From CALABS01 sp050260775 (GTDB taxonomy: Bacteria; Pseudomonadota; Alphaproteobacteria; Rhodospirillales; Magnetospirillaceae): 64,000 bases of DNA. The translations under genes were made by a program, and so were the position numbers. The notes under the pieces were generated by a model. The model was given only the letters and a program-made list of their open reading frames with translations, did no database searches and was not told the origin of the DNA. Below are positions 1 through 7,678 of this stretch, piece after piece; position 1 is the first letter of the stretch, and each line of letters opens with the position of its first letter. The DNA lies in NCBI GenBank assembly GCA_050260775.1, contig JBLNCP010000036.1:124001-188000 (forward strand), read 5' to 3'.

Positions 1-257
1 ACTTCGTCAACGCCATCCGCGAGGCCGGCGCGGTCATCAACCACACCTTCGTGGTGTTCTTCTACGGCGTGTTCCCCGGAGCCCTGAAGACCCTGCATGA
101 AAGCGGCGTCGGCCTCGGCTACCTGTGCAACTGGTGGGACGTGCTGGAAGTGGCCGAGCAGGACGGCCTGTTCGACAAGCGCACCATCGACGAGGTCCGC
201 AGCTTCCTGCACGACCCGGTGCAGTGGTCCAAGCTGCACGGCGGCCGCGGCGAGTAA
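1..257 (+). CDS. pyrE: Orotate phosphoribosyltransferase, C-terminal part
   Basis: This is the end of orotate phosphoribosyltransferase, the cytosolic pyrimidine enzyme that joins orotate to PRPP to make OMP. The frame enters from outside the window, with its first whole codon at base 3, and gives 84 residues before TAA at 255-257. The segments FVNAIREAGAV, FVVFFYGVFP and LCNWWDVL resemble the C-terminal lobe of the long alphaproteobacterial PyrE type. That match is from memory of the family, not from a search. The PRPP-binding loop would lie upstream and is not visible. A palindromic repeat follows the stop directly. Confidence 0.72.
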   Translation, partial: FVNAIREAGAVINHTFVVFFYGVFPGALKTLHESGVGLGYLCNWWDVLEVAEQDGLFDKRTIDEVRSFLHDPVQWSKLHGGRGE

Positions 258-261
258 CAAT

Positions 262-341
262 CTGTCGTCCCGAGCGCAGCGAGGGATCTCGTACCGCAGA
301 TGCACGAGATCCTTCGGTCGCTGCGCTCATCAGGATGACAG
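262..341. repeat. Interspersed palindromic repeat, copy 1
   Basis: This is an imperfect inverted repeat of about 80 bases. Its arms begin CTGTCGTCCCGAGCGCAGCG and end in CAGGATGACAG, and the centre has GGGATCTCGT facing ACGAGATCC. A related copy lies at 30876-30949. It fills the gap between pyrE and the convergent gene ending at 349, and as a transcript it would fold into a long hairpin. The type is common in alphaproteobacterial intergenic DNA. It may act as a bidirectional terminator, but that is inference. Confidence 0.75.
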
Positions 342-348
342 CAATAAA

Positions 349-1122
349 CTAAAGCCCGCACGCCGCCAGGTGGACTAGGAACTGGCCGATGTGATGGTGC
401 GGGTCCGAGCCGAACTCCTTGAGGAAGATCGCCTCGTCCTCGGGGGTGATTTCCGTCAGCGGGCGGAAGAGCGCCTGGAAGAAGGCGCAGAACTGATGCT
501 CGCCGAACACCCGCGGCTCGTCATGGGAATCGTGCTCCTTCACCACGAAGGCGGACTGCCCCAGGCTGACCGTGGTCGGGGTGTACTGCATCAGCTTGAT
601 GAACCAGTCCTTGCGGATGTCCCAGCGTTTGAACGACGCCGCGATGCGCACCAGGGTGTGCCACAGGATGCGCTTGGCCCGCATGTCCGAGTAGACGGCG
701 TCCCAGGTGAACTCGTCTTCCAGCCGTTCGCGGAGGTCGCGCAGGATCATCTGGCATTGCTCGCCATAGATCTCGCCCTCGTCGCCCAGCACCAGATGGA
801 TGAACGAAAAGACGTTGGGCAGGATCTCGCGATCCAGCACGCCGGTGTCGAACAGTTCGCTCAAGGGATGGACCACCAGCCGGCCGAAGGCGTTGTTCCG
901 CTTCTGCTCGAGCTTCTCGGCCTCCACGATCTCCATCATCTCGCGGTAGGCCCGCCGGTAGAAATCATCTAAGCCCGGTGAAACCTTGAGAGCTTCGACG
1001 ATATCGCGGATGGCGTTCATTCCCGGCGGATGGTCGCGGTAAGCCCCGTCGGCGGCCTGGATCAGAGCATCCAAGACATGGTTGGTCGTCCGGCGAAGAA
1101 ATTTCGGCCCGCGCGTGCCCAT
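349..1122 (-). CDS. Conserved-looking protein of unknown function, 257 aa
   Basis: I do not recognise this protein. It has 257 residues and is charged and mostly helical in appearance. There is no signal peptide and no clear membrane segment. Aromatic and histidine-rich stretches are visible, such as FSFIHLVLGDEGEIYGEQ and a C-terminal FGSDPHHHIGQFLVHL. The ATG at 1122 is preceded by AGGG-type purines, and a candidate promoter lies just upstream. It is transcribed alone, convergent with pyrE. Codon use is GC-rich like its neighbours, so it looks like a real resident gene. A cytosolic role is likely, but nothing supports a specific function. Confidence 0.7.
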   Translation of the reverse strand: MGTRGPKFLRRTTNHVLDALIQAADGAYRDHPPGMNAIRDIVEALKVSPGLDDFYRRAYREMMEIVEAEKLEQKRNNAFGRLVVHPLSELFDTGVLDREILPNVFSFIHLVLGDEGEIYGEQCQMILRDLRERLEDEFTWDAVYSDMRAKRILWHTLVRIAASFKRWDIRKDWFIKLMQYTPTTVSLGQSAFVVKEHDSHDEPRVFGEHQFCAFFQALFRPLTEITPEDEAIFLKEFGSDPHHHIGQFLVHLAACGL

Positions 1123-1152
1123 GCGCCCTGGTTCCCTTGGCAGTTCACAAAC

Positions 1153-1181
1153 AATATACGGGGCACGGGCGCTTTTTTAAA
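1153..1181 (-). promoter_or_regulatory. Candidate sigma-70 promoter for the 257-aa gene
   Basis: On the minus strand TTTAAA (1176-1181) is followed after 17 bases by TATATT (1153-1158). This gives 4 of 6 and 5 of 6 matches to the consensus hexamers. Transcription would start about 24 bases before the ATG at 1122. It was seen by eye only. Confidence 0.4.
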
Positions 1182-1207
1182 GCCTTGGCGGCTTTTACTT
1201 TATGACG

Positions 1208-1906
1208 TCAATCCTGCAGCCAGTAACGCATCACCGCGGTCACGGCGTGCGGCTGTTCGATGGCCGACAGGTGGCCGCATTGCTCGACCACCACCAGCCG
1301 GGCGGCGGGGATCAGGTCCGCCATCTCCTCGGCGCGGTCGAGCGGGGTCGGATTGTCGTCGCGCCCGACCAGCACCAGGGTCGGACAGGCGATCCGGTTG
1401 AGGGCGGGTCGGGAATCGGGCCGGCGCATGATCGCAGTCTGCTGGCGCACGAAGGCATCCTTCCCCACGGCGGACGCCATGTCCTTGGCCAGGCCGCCGA
1501 CCCGCTCCAGCGCCAGGTGGTCGGGATGCACGAGCAGGGGCAGCATGCCGGGCATGATGCGCTCGAAGCCGCCGCTTTCGGCGATGGCCACCGCGTCCTT
1601 GCGCCGCTGGGTCTGCTCGGGAGCGTCGGGCCGCGCGGTGGTGTCCAGCAGTGCCAGCCGCTCGACCCGCTCGGGGGCGCGGCGCATGATCTCCATGGCC
1701 ACGTACCCGCCCATGGAGAGGCCGGCCAAGGCGAAGGTCGTCGGCGCGTTCGCCAGCACCCGCTCGGCCATGCCGGCCAGCGAATCGTCCTGGGTGAGGT
1801 CGGCCACCCGCACGTCCGCCAGTTCCGCGAGGCCGGCGCGCTGGTGCGCCCACAGGCGCTCGTCGTTGAGCAGGCCGGCCAACAGGATGAGCGTGGTGTC
1901 GGGCAT
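1208..1906 (-). CDS. Alpha/beta-fold hydrolase
   Basis: This is a 232-residue cytosolic alpha/beta hydrolase of the small esterase/BioH-like type. The nucleophile elbow is GLSMGG with Ser64. The expected acid lies in VLVGRDDNPTP (near residue 187) and the catalytic His in EQCGHLSAIE (near 212), so the triad looks complete. The N-terminal LAGLLNDERLW would supply the oxyanion-hole region. The ATG at 1906 has GGGGGA a few bases upstream. It lies 10 bases after an isochorismatase-family gene on the same strand, so the two probably form an operon. The substrate cannot be told from sequence. Confidence 0.82.
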   Translation of the reverse strand: MPDTTLILLAGLLNDERLWAHQRAGLAELADVRVADLTQDDSLAGMAERVLANAPTTFALAGLSMGGYVAMEIMRRAPERVERLALLDTTARPDAPEQTQRRKDAVAIAESGGFERIMPGMLPLLVHPDHLALERVGGLAKDMASAVGKDAFVRQQTAIMRRPDSRPALNRIACPTLVLVGRDDNPTPLDRAEEMADLIPAARLVVVEQCGHLSAIEQPHAVTAVMRYWLQD

Positions 1907-1916
1907 GGTCGTCCCC

Positions 1917-2459
1917 CTACTTGATCAGCCGCACCAGATCCTTGAATTCCGGGGTGCCGGCGCAATGGAGCCATTCGAACAGCACCATCTCGGTGGTCAC
2001 GACCTCGACGCCGTTCGCGCGCAGCCGCTCCAGGGCGGCGGCGTGGTTGGCCGCGGTCCGCGACGAGCAGGCGTCGGCCACTACCGCCACCTCGTAGCCG
2101 GCGGCCTTCAGCCCTAAAGCCGTCTGCAGCACGCAGACATGCGCCTCGATGCCCGCCACCACCACCTGGGGCCGGCCCAGGGCGTCGATGCGCCCCCGCA
2201 GGGCCGGCTCGGCCGAACAGGCGAAGTGCAGCTTCTCGACCACGGCGTCGGCGGGGGCCAGCTCCCGCAATTCCCCGAGGGTGGGACCAAGCCCCTTCGG
2301 ATACTGCTCGCTGATCAGCACGGGGATCGCCAGCCGGTCGGCGCCGCGCAACAGCAGGCCGCAATGGCGCAGGACGGCTCGCGTGTCGGCCATCACCGGC
2401 GCCAGCCCTTCCTGAACATCGACGATCAGCAGGCAAGACCGTTTGGCGTCCAACAACAT
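1917..2459 (-). CDS. Isochorismatase-family cysteine hydrolase
   Basis: This is a 180-residue protein of the isochorismatase superfamily, which hydrolyses small amides or vinyl ethers with a Cys nucleophile. The catalytic set is visible: Asp14 in LLIVDVQEG, Lys77 in VVEKLHFAC, and Cys109 in GIEAHVCVLQT. The start at 2459 is chosen because GGAGG lies eight bases before the ATG; the frame is open further upstream but has no such site there. It is the first gene of a two-gene unit with the alpha/beta hydrolase. It resembles the YcaC group more than true isochorismatases. The substrate is unknown. Confidence 0.8.
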   Translation of the reverse strand: MLLDAKRSCLLIVDVQEGLAPVMADTRAVLRHCGLLLRGADRLAIPVLISEQYPKGLGPTLGELRELAPADAVVEKLHFACSAEPALRGRIDALGRPQVVVAGIEAHVCVLQTALGLKAAGYEVAVVADACSSRTAANHAAALERLRANGVEVVTTEMVLFEWLHCAGTPEFKDLVRLIK

Positions 2460-2544
2460 TTGGTTTCCTCCACCGCTTGGCCGCGAAATCGTATCCGACG
2501 GGCAACAGTCCGCCAACACCGAAGGGAGTCAAGGGGTTCCGGCG

Positions 2545-2572
2545 TTGACAGCGCCGCGTGAACTTCTATTAT
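2545..2572 (+). promoter_or_regulatory. Strong sigma-70 promoter for the DEAD-box helicase
   Basis: A perfect TTGACA (2545-2550) is separated by 16 bases from TATTAT (2567-2572), a 5 of 6 match to the -10 consensus. Initiation six to eight bases downstream would fall at about 2578-2580, only a few bases before the helicase ATG at 2584. The message would be almost leaderless. Confidence 0.6.
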
Positions 2573-2583
2573 CCGGCCGCATA

Positions 2584-4266
2584 ATGACCGACACAAACTT
2601 CGCCGACCTGGGCCTGGGCCCCGAGATTCTCAAAGCAGTTGACGAATCCGGCTACACCAAGCCCACCCCGATCCAAGAACAAGCCATCCCCGTCGTCTTG
2701 ATGGGGCGGGACGTTTTGGGCTGCGCCCAGACCGGTACCGGCAAGACGGCTTCGTTCACCCTGCCAATGATCGAGATCCTGGCCGCCGGCCGGGCCAAGG
2801 CGCGCATGCCGCGCTCGCTGATCCTGTGCCCGACCCGCGAACTGGCGGCCCAGGTCGCCGAGAATTTCGACAAGTACGGCAAGTACCACAAGCTGAACAA
2901 GGCGCTGATCATCGGCGGCGAATCCATGGGCGACCAGGTGGCGCTGCTGGACCGCGGCGTCGACGTGCTGATCGCCACGCCGGGCCGTCTGCTCGACATG
3001 TTCGACCGCGGGCGCATCCTGCTCAACGACGTGAAGGTTCTGGTCATCGACGAGGCCGACCGCATGCTGGACATGGGCTTCATCCCCGACGTCCAGCGCA
3101 TCGTCTCGCTGCTGCCCAAGATCCGCCAGACCCTGTTCTTCTCGGCCACCATCGGCCCCGAGATCAAGAAGCTGGCCGACGAGTTCCTGATGAACCCGAA
3201 GGAGATCTCGGTCTCCGCCCCCTCCTCGACCGCCACCACGGTCGAGCAGTGGCTGGCGGTGGTCGACGAGATCGACAAGCGCGAGACCCTGCGTCACATC
3301 ATCCGCGTCGAGAACGTCAAGAACGCCTTCATCTTCTGCAATCGCAAGCGCGACGTCGACGTGCTGTACCGCAGCCTGAAGAAGCACGGCTTCGAGATCG
3401 TCCAACTGCACGGCGACATGACCCAGCCGGCCCGCATGGAGGCGCTCGGCAAGTTCAAATCCGGTGAGGCGCGCCTGATGGTGTGCTCGGACGTCGCCGC
3501 CCGCGGCATCGACATCAAGGCGGTCAGCCACGTCTTCAACTTCGACGTCCCGATCCACTCCGAGGACTACGTCCACCGCATCGGCCGTACCGGCCGCGCC
3601 GGTGAGGCCGGCCACGCCTACACCATCGCCACTCCCGACGACGGCCGCTTCGTCGCCGCCATCGAGAAGCTGATCGGCAAGGAGATCCCGCGTCTGGCCG
3701 TCGAGGGCGTTCCGGCGCTCGACCTGGACATGGAGCCCAAGAAGCGTGGCCGCGGCGGCCGTGGCGGCGCCAAGGCCGAGCCCCGGCGCGAGCGCGGCGA
3801 GCGCAAGCCCCGGGCCGAACGCGCGCCGAGCACCACCGAGGAGGCCGAGCAGCCCGCCATCGAGGAAGCCACCGTCGCCGCCCCCGAGCCCCGGGAGGAG
3901 CGCCGCGAGGACCGTCGTGGCGGCCGCGACCGCAAGGGCGGCGAGCGCCGGCCCGATCGTGAGCGTAGCGAGCGCGGGGAGCGTGGTGAGCGCGGGGAGC
4001 GGAGCGAACGCGGTGACCGCACTGAGCGTAGCGACCGTGGTGAACGTGGTGAACGTGGCGAGCGCGGTGAGCGTGGCGAGCGCGGTGAGCGTGGCGGCCG
4101 CAGGGGCGACCGCGACCGTGGCCCGCGCCGCGGCCGGGTCGACGACCTCGGCATCGGCGAGATGACCCATGCCAACGACGTCGTCGGGTTCGGCGAGCAC
4201 GTCCCCGACTTCATCCTGCGCGCGGTTCCGGTAATCCCCAAGAGCAAGGCCAAGGACGAGGACTGA
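2584..4266 (+). CDS. rhlE: DEAD-box RNA helicase, RhlE type, with Arg/Gly/Glu-rich tail
   Basis: This ATP-dependent RNA helicase has 560 residues. The two RecA-like domains carry the Q motif near 27-32, Walker A AQTGTGKT at 48-55, PTRELA, ATPGR, DEAD at 156-159, SAT at 187-189 and HRIGRTGR in the second domain. After about residue 385 comes a low-complexity basic tail of repeated ERGERGE units, typical of RhlE-type tails that bind RNA loosely. The start at 2584 fits the usual N-terminus of the family (short lead, then FADLGL). There is no Shine-Dalgarno site and the promoter sits right in front. The next gene starts one base after its stop. Confidence 0.9.
   Translation: MTDTNFADLGLGPEILKAVDESGYTKPTPIQEQAIPVVLMGRDVLGCAQTGTGKTASFTLPMIEILAAGRAKARMPRSLILCPTRELAAQVAENFDKYGKYHKLNKALIIGGESMGDQVALLDRGVDVLIATPGRLLDMFDRGRILLNDVKVLVIDEADRMLDMGFIPDVQRIVSLLPKIRQTLFFSATIGPEIKKLADEFLMNPKEISVSAPSSTATTVEQWLAVVDEIDKRETLRHIIRVENVKNAFIFCNRKRDVDVLYRSLKKHGFEIVQLHGDMTQPARMEALGKFKSGEARLMVCSDVAARGIDIKAVSHVFNFDVPIHSEDYVHRIGRTGRAGEAGHAYTIATPDDGRFVAAIEKLIGKEIPRLAVEGVPALDLDMEPKKRGRGGRGGAKAEPRRERGERKPRAERAPSTTEEAEQPAIEEATVAAPEPREERREDRRGGRDRKGGERRPDRERSERGERGERGERSERGDRTERSDRGERGERGERGERGERGERGGRRGDRDRGPRRGRVDDLGIGEMTHANDVVGFGEHVPDFILRAVPVIPKSKAKDED
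3961..4100 (+). repeat. In-gene tandem repeat coding for ERG/RGE units
   Basis: Short units of the type GAGCGTGGTGAGCGCGG repeat through the 3' part of the helicase gene and encode alternating Glu, Arg and Gly. The unit is six to nine bases with wobble changes. Such stretches expand and shrink by slippage, so tail length may differ between strains. Confidence 0.7.
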
Positions 4267-4267
4267 C

Positions 4268-4507
4268 ATGCAGACCATCTTCGTCATGGTGAAGTGCGAG
4301 CTGGGACGGGCCTACGAGGTCGCCGACGAGGCGGTGGACATCGAGCAGGTGTCCGAGGTCCATTCCATCTCCGGCCAGTACGACCTCATGCTCAAGTGCT
4401 ATCTTGAGGCCGGCCAGGACATCGGCGAATTCGTGGTCGACGTCCTGCAGAAGCTCGACGGCGTCAAGGACACCTTCACCATCATCGCCTACAAGGCCTT
4501 TTCGTAA
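4268..4507 (+). CDS. Stand-alone Lrp/AsnC ligand-binding (RAM) domain protein
   Basis: This 79-residue protein matches the effector-binding half of Lrp/AsnC regulators and has no DNA-binding helix-turn-helix. It opens with MQTIFVMVKCELG. The middle has VSEVHSISGQYDLMLK, which is the usual alpha-beta sandwich segment, and it ends VKDTFTIIAYKAF. Such single-domain proteins form dimers and higher oligomers and bind amino acids. Its start lies one base after the helicase stop, so the two genes are cotranscribed and probably translationally coupled. Its partner is unknown; it could modulate a full-length Lrp protein elsewhere. Confidence 0.85.
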   Translation: MQTIFVMVKCELGRAYEVADEAVDIEQVSEVHSISGQYDLMLKCYLEAGQDIGEFVVDVLQKLDGVKDTFTIIAYKAFS

Positions 4508-4518
4508 GGCGTCGCGTT

Positions 4519-4938
4519 ATGCGGTCGGTCGGCGCGGCACTGGTGGCACTCCTCGCGGTCGCGCCGGGCTGGGCGCAGGCCGAGAATGCCTATCCGACCG
4601 TCGACATCCTGTCGACCGGCAAGACCGTGGTGGGCGAGGACATCCGCTACCCGACCACCGGCCCGGCCCACGTCACCGCCAGCATCGTGACCATCCTTCC
4701 CAATGCCGAGACCGCCTTCCACCGGCACGGCGCCCCCCTGTTCGCCTACCTGCTGGAAGGGGAACTGACCGTGGATTACGGCGCCAAGGGCAAGCGGGTC
4801 TACAAGCCGGGCGAAGCGTTCATGGAAGCCATGGACACCACCCATCGCGGCATGAACCTGGGCACCATTCCGGTGAAGATCCTGGCGGTCTACCTGGGCG
4901 CCGAAGGCACCGGCAACACCATCCTGGAAAAGAAGTAG
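4519..4938 (+). CDS. Exported cupin-domain protein
   Basis: This 139-residue protein has an N-terminal signal peptide (MRSVGAALVALLAVAPGWAQA, cleavage expected after AQA) and one small cupin barrel. Cupin motif 1 appears as FHRHGAPLFAYLLEGEL and motif 2 as YKPGEAFMEA...THRGMNLG. The histidines could hold a metal, but the classic set is incomplete, so catalytic activity is uncertain. It follows the Lrp-domain gene by 11 bases and is probably the last gene of the helicase operon. It is likely periplasmic. The ligand is unknown. Confidence 0.78.
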   Translation: MRSVGAALVALLAVAPGWAQAENAYPTVDILSTGKTVVGEDIRYPTTGPAHVTASIVTILPNAETAFHRHGAPLFAYLLEGELTVDYGAKGKRVYKPGEAFMEAMDTTHRGMNLGTIPVKILAVYLGAEGTGNTILEKK

Positions 4939-4945
4939 TCCGCGG

Positions 4946-6217
4946 CTAGAACCAGCCGCCGACATGGGCGGCCATGGCCGCCGCACCGGCCACCCCCACG
5001 CCGGTCATGGCCAGCGCCGTGCGCCGGAGCATGACGCCGCCGCACATCCCGCCGACCAGGGCCACCTTGACGCCGGTGTTGACGAACGCCGCGATCATGA
5101 TGGCCGTCGCCGCCACCACCACCCGCACCTCGTGGCCGCCCATCTGGGCCATGGACAGGGCGATGGCGTCGACATCGGCCAGACCGGCGATGGCGGCCAG
5201 GGGATACAGCGCCCGCTCGCCGACCCACATCTGCAGGAGCTTGGAGGCCAACAGCACCAGGGTCAGCAGCAATGCGAACTTGATCGCCACCCCCAGCTCG
5301 AACGGATTGGAGAGGGCGGTGGCCTCGGCGCGGCCGTCATCGGCGCGCCCGCGCCACAACAGCCAGGTCACCAGCAGCCCCGCCAGCGCCATGGCCCCCA
5401 GGCCGGGCAGCAGGCGCATGCCGACGGCGGGGTTGAGCAGGATGACGATGGCCCACAGGCGCGCGTACATGGTGGTGTTGGCGAGCGCCACCCCGGCGGC
5501 CAGCAGCGGCTGCATCCCGGGACTGGCCTTGCCCATGCGGGCGAAACTGACGGTCAGGGCGGTGCTGGAAGCCAGCCCGCCGAACACCGCCGTCAGCAGG
5601 CTGCCGATGCGGGGCCCGGCGATCTTGATGGCGAAATAACCGAGGAACGAGATGGCGGCCACCAGCACCACCAGCAGCCACAGCTTGAACGGATTGAGCG
5701 CCGCCTCGGGCCCATAGCCGCGGTCGGGCAGGATCGGCAGCAGCACCACCGAGATGACCAGAAGCTTGATGGCGGCCCGAAGCTCCAGCTGTTCGATCCG
5801 CATCAGCCAGCCGTGCAGCATCTCCTTGGAGCCCAAGAGCGCGGTGGCCACCACCCCGCCGGCGGCGGCGGCGGCCATCTCGCCCATGGCGGCAAGGCCG
5901 CCGAGCGCGAAGGCGATGAGCTGCGCCACTTCGGTGGTGATGCCGAGGTCGGTGACGCCCCGCTTGAGCCGGACGACGTGCGAGGTGACGACCAGGGCGG
6001 CGAGCGCGACGAAGGCCGCCGCCAGCACCGCGCCGCCGAGCACGACGGCCGAGACGCCCCAAACCCCGCCCAGCAGGCCGAGCAGGGCGAAGGTGCGGAT
6101 GCCGGCCACCCGCGTCCCCTCGGGCGCCGCGCGGGTCTGCCAGCCGCGTTCGATGCCCATCAGCAGCCCGATGGCGAGGGCCAGGCCCAGCCGTTGGAAG
6201 ACCTCGAGTTGATCCAT
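4946..6217 (-). CDS. MgtC/DUF4010-family inner membrane protein
   Basis: This is a polytopic membrane protein of 423 residues. The N-terminal part (LEVFQRLGLALAIGLLMGIE, then GIRTFALLGLLGG) is the MgtC-like segment. The remaining two thirds is the DUF4010 region with about ten further hydrophobic helices, for example the segment with GSLLTAVFGGLASSTALTVS. The start at 6217 is preferred because AGGTGAGG lies just upstream and the protein then begins directly with the first membrane segment. It is 92 bases downstream of the SemiSWEET gene on the same strand. The transported solute is not known for this family. Confidence 0.8.
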   Translation of the reverse strand: MDQLEVFQRLGLALAIGLLMGIERGWQTRAAPEGTRVAGIRTFALLGLLGGVWGVSAVVLGGAVLAAAFVALAALVVTSHVVRLKRGVTDLGITTEVAQLIAFALGGLAAMGEMAAAAAGGVVATALLGSKEMLHGWLMRIEQLELRAAIKLLVISVVLLPILPDRGYGPEAALNPFKLWLLVVLVAAISFLGYFAIKIAGPRIGSLLTAVFGGLASSTALTVSFARMGKASPGMQPLLAAGVALANTTMYARLWAIVILLNPAVGMRLLPGLGAMALAGLLVTWLLWRGRADDGRAEATALSNPFELGVAIKFALLLTLVLLASKLLQMWVGERALYPLAAIAGLADVDAIALSMAQMGGHEVRVVVAATAIMIAAFVNTGVKVALVGGMCGGVMLRRTALAMTGVGVAGAAAMAAHVGGWF

Positions 6218-6309
6218 TGCCTCACCTGGCCGTATCCACCCCTTAGTGAATATGCCATAGGACATGGCCGGCCAAGCGTGAAAACCCCGGCGGGCGAAGG
6301 CCGGCGCCG

Positions 6310-6582
6310 CTATTCTTTGCCGCGGTTGCCCAGCTTGACCGCCAGCACGATGCCGGCCAGCACCAGGGTGAAGAGATTGGCGATCACCACCGGCCAGGCA
6401 TCGAGCATGAGACCGTAGACCAGCCACAGCGCCACCCCGACCCAGAAGCTCAGCCACATGGCGAGGGAGATGTCGCGGGTCGAGCGCGTACGCCAGGTCT
6501 TGACCACCTGGGGCACGAAGGCGACGGTGGTGAGCGTGCCGGCCAGGGTCCCGATGACGTCGATCAGCGTGGCGGCCGGCAT
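6310..6582 (-). CDS. SemiSWEET-type sugar transporter subunit
   Basis: This 90-residue protein has three transmembrane helices and the PQ-loop signature FVPQVVKTW (Pro24-Gln25) followed by RTRSTRDISL. That is the half-unit of SWEET transporters, which works as a dimer and moves small sugars across the inner membrane. Conserved Trp, Asn and Pro positions are visible in helices two and three (FWVGVALWLVYG, PVVIANLFTL). Its start region faces the lrgA-like gene head to head. It is probably cotranscribed with the downstream DUF4010 gene. The actual substrate is unproven. Confidence 0.85.
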   Translation of the reverse strand: MPAATLIDVIGTLAGTLTTVAFVPQVVKTWRTRSTRDISLAMWLSFWVGVALWLVYGLMLDAWPVVIANLFTLVLAGIVLAVKLGNRGKE

Positions 6583-6610
6583 GACGGGGTTCCCATCGGA
6601 GGATGCAAGG

Positions 6611-6949
6611 GTGCTGTTCTATATCACGGTTCTCCTGGTCTGCCAGCTTGCCGGAGAGGTGGTCGCGCGGCTGCTGGGCCTGCCGGTGCCGGGACCGGTC
6701 GTGGGCATGCTGATCCTGTTCCTCGGCCTGGTGGTCAGGGGACGGGTGCCCGAGGACCTCGACCGCGTCGCCCGCGGCCTGCTGTCGAACCTATCGCTGC
6801 TGTTCGTGCCGGCCGGCGTCGGCGTGATGGTCCACCTGCGGCTGATCGCCCATGAATGGCTGCCGATCTCGGCGGCGCTGATCGTGAGCACGCTGGCCAC
6901 CATCGCGGTCACCGGCCTGGTGATGAAGGCCTTGGGGAAGAGCCGATGA
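6611..6949 (+). CDS. lrgA: CidA/LrgA-family holin-like protein
   Basis: This is a 112-residue membrane protein with four helices and the family signature CQLAGEVVARLLGLPVPGPV near the N-terminus, then GMLILFLGL and SLLFVPAGVGVM. CidA/LrgA proteins pair with LrgB and influence cell lysis, murein hydrolase export or pyruvate uptake, depending on the species. I start it at GTG 6611, because GGAGG lies eight bases upstream and the protein then has the usual family length. An ATG at 6581 is in frame but would overlap the divergent SemiSWEET start and lacks a ribosome site. Its stop overlaps the lrgB start by four bases. Confidence 0.85.
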   Translation: MLFYITVLLVCQLAGEVVARLLGLPVPGPVVGMLILFLGLVVRGRVPEDLDRVARGLLSNLSLLFVPAGVGVMVHLRLIAHEWLPISAALIVSTLATIAVTGLVMKALGKSR

Positions 6950-7668
6950 ACGCCGACCTCCAGAGCATCTGGGTCTACCTTGCCGCCTCGCCGCTGCTCG
7001 GCCTGACCGCCACCCTGGTCGCCTACCAGCTGGCCACGGCGCTGTGGCGGCGATGCGGGCAGACGCCGCTCCTCAATCCCGTCCTGTTGTCGATCGTCGT
7101 GCTGGCGAGCTTCCTCACCGCCACCGGGACCGAGTACCGCACCTATTTCGAGGGGGCGCAGTTCGTCCATTTCCTGCTCGGCCCCGCCACCGTCGCCCTC
7201 GCCATCCCGCTCTACCGCCAAATCGACGCCCTGCGCCGCTCGGCGCTGGCCGTCGCGGCGGCCCTGGTGGCGGGCTCGGTCACCGCGGCGGCCAGCGCGG
7301 TCGCCATCGCCTGGGCGCTGGGGGCATCGCGCGACACCATCCTGTCGCTGGCGCCCAAATCGGTGACCTCGCCGATCGCCATGGGCATCGCCGAGAAGAT
7401 CGGCGGCCTGCCGTCGCTGACCGCCGTGCTGGTCATCCTGACCGGCATCGTCGGCGCCGTCGCCGGCCCCTGGCTGCTGGCCGTGGTGCGGGTCGGCAAT
7501 CCCCAGGCCCAGGGCTTCGCCATGGGGGTGGCGTCGCACGGCATCGGCACCGCGCGCGCCCTGCAACTGGGCGAGGTGGCGGGAGCCTTCTCCGGGCTGG
7601 CGATGGGATTGAACGGGGTGGCGACGGCGGTGCTGGTGCCGTTGCTGATCGGCCTGCTGCCCGGCTGA
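6946..7668 (+). CDS. lrgB: LrgB-family membrane protein
   Basis: This 240-residue inner membrane protein is the partner of the LrgA-like protein. Family marks are SLAPKSVTSPIAMGIAEKIGG, which is the most conserved LrgB segment, followed by LTAVLVILTGIVGAV and GVASHGIGTARAL. The ATGA overlap with lrgA at 6946-6949 shows tight translational coupling. The pair probably forms an oligomeric complex that changes membrane permeability or carries a small organic acid. No LytSR-type regulator is adjacent. The assignment to the family is firm, while the physiological role here is not. Confidence 0.88.
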   Translation: MNADLQSIWVYLAASPLLGLTATLVAYQLATALWRRCGQTPLLNPVLLSIVVLASFLTATGTEYRTYFEGAQFVHFLLGPATVALAIPLYRQIDALRRSALAVAAALVAGSVTAAASAVAIAWALGASRDTILSLAPKSVTSPIAMGIAEKIGGLPSLTAVLVILTGIVGAVAGPWLLAVVRVGNPQAQGFAMGVASHGIGTARALQLGEVAGAFSGLAMGLNGVATAVLVPLLIGLLPG

Positions 7669-7678
7669 TCCGCCGGGC

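Noticed and set aside
3961..4100. CRISPR-like or satellite array
   Set aside because: The units are six to nine bases, in frame and coding for the RhlE tail. No spacer pattern or cas gene is present anywhere in the window.
2569..4287. Long open frame on the minus strand opposite the helicase
   Set aside because: It mirrors codon positions of the helicase gene, has a low-complexity Ala/Leu/Thr/Asp composition and no family motifs. It is a GC-rich shadow frame.
4964..6418. Long plus-strand frame over the DUF4010 gene
   Set aside because: Its Gly/His/Gln/Arg-rich composition is typical of the antisense of a membrane protein gene in GC-rich DNA.
6580..6583. CATG shared by divergent starts of the SemiSWEET gene and lrgA
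   Set aside because: A GTG at 6611 with GGAGG in front gives the standard LrgA length, so the head-on start overlap is probably not real.
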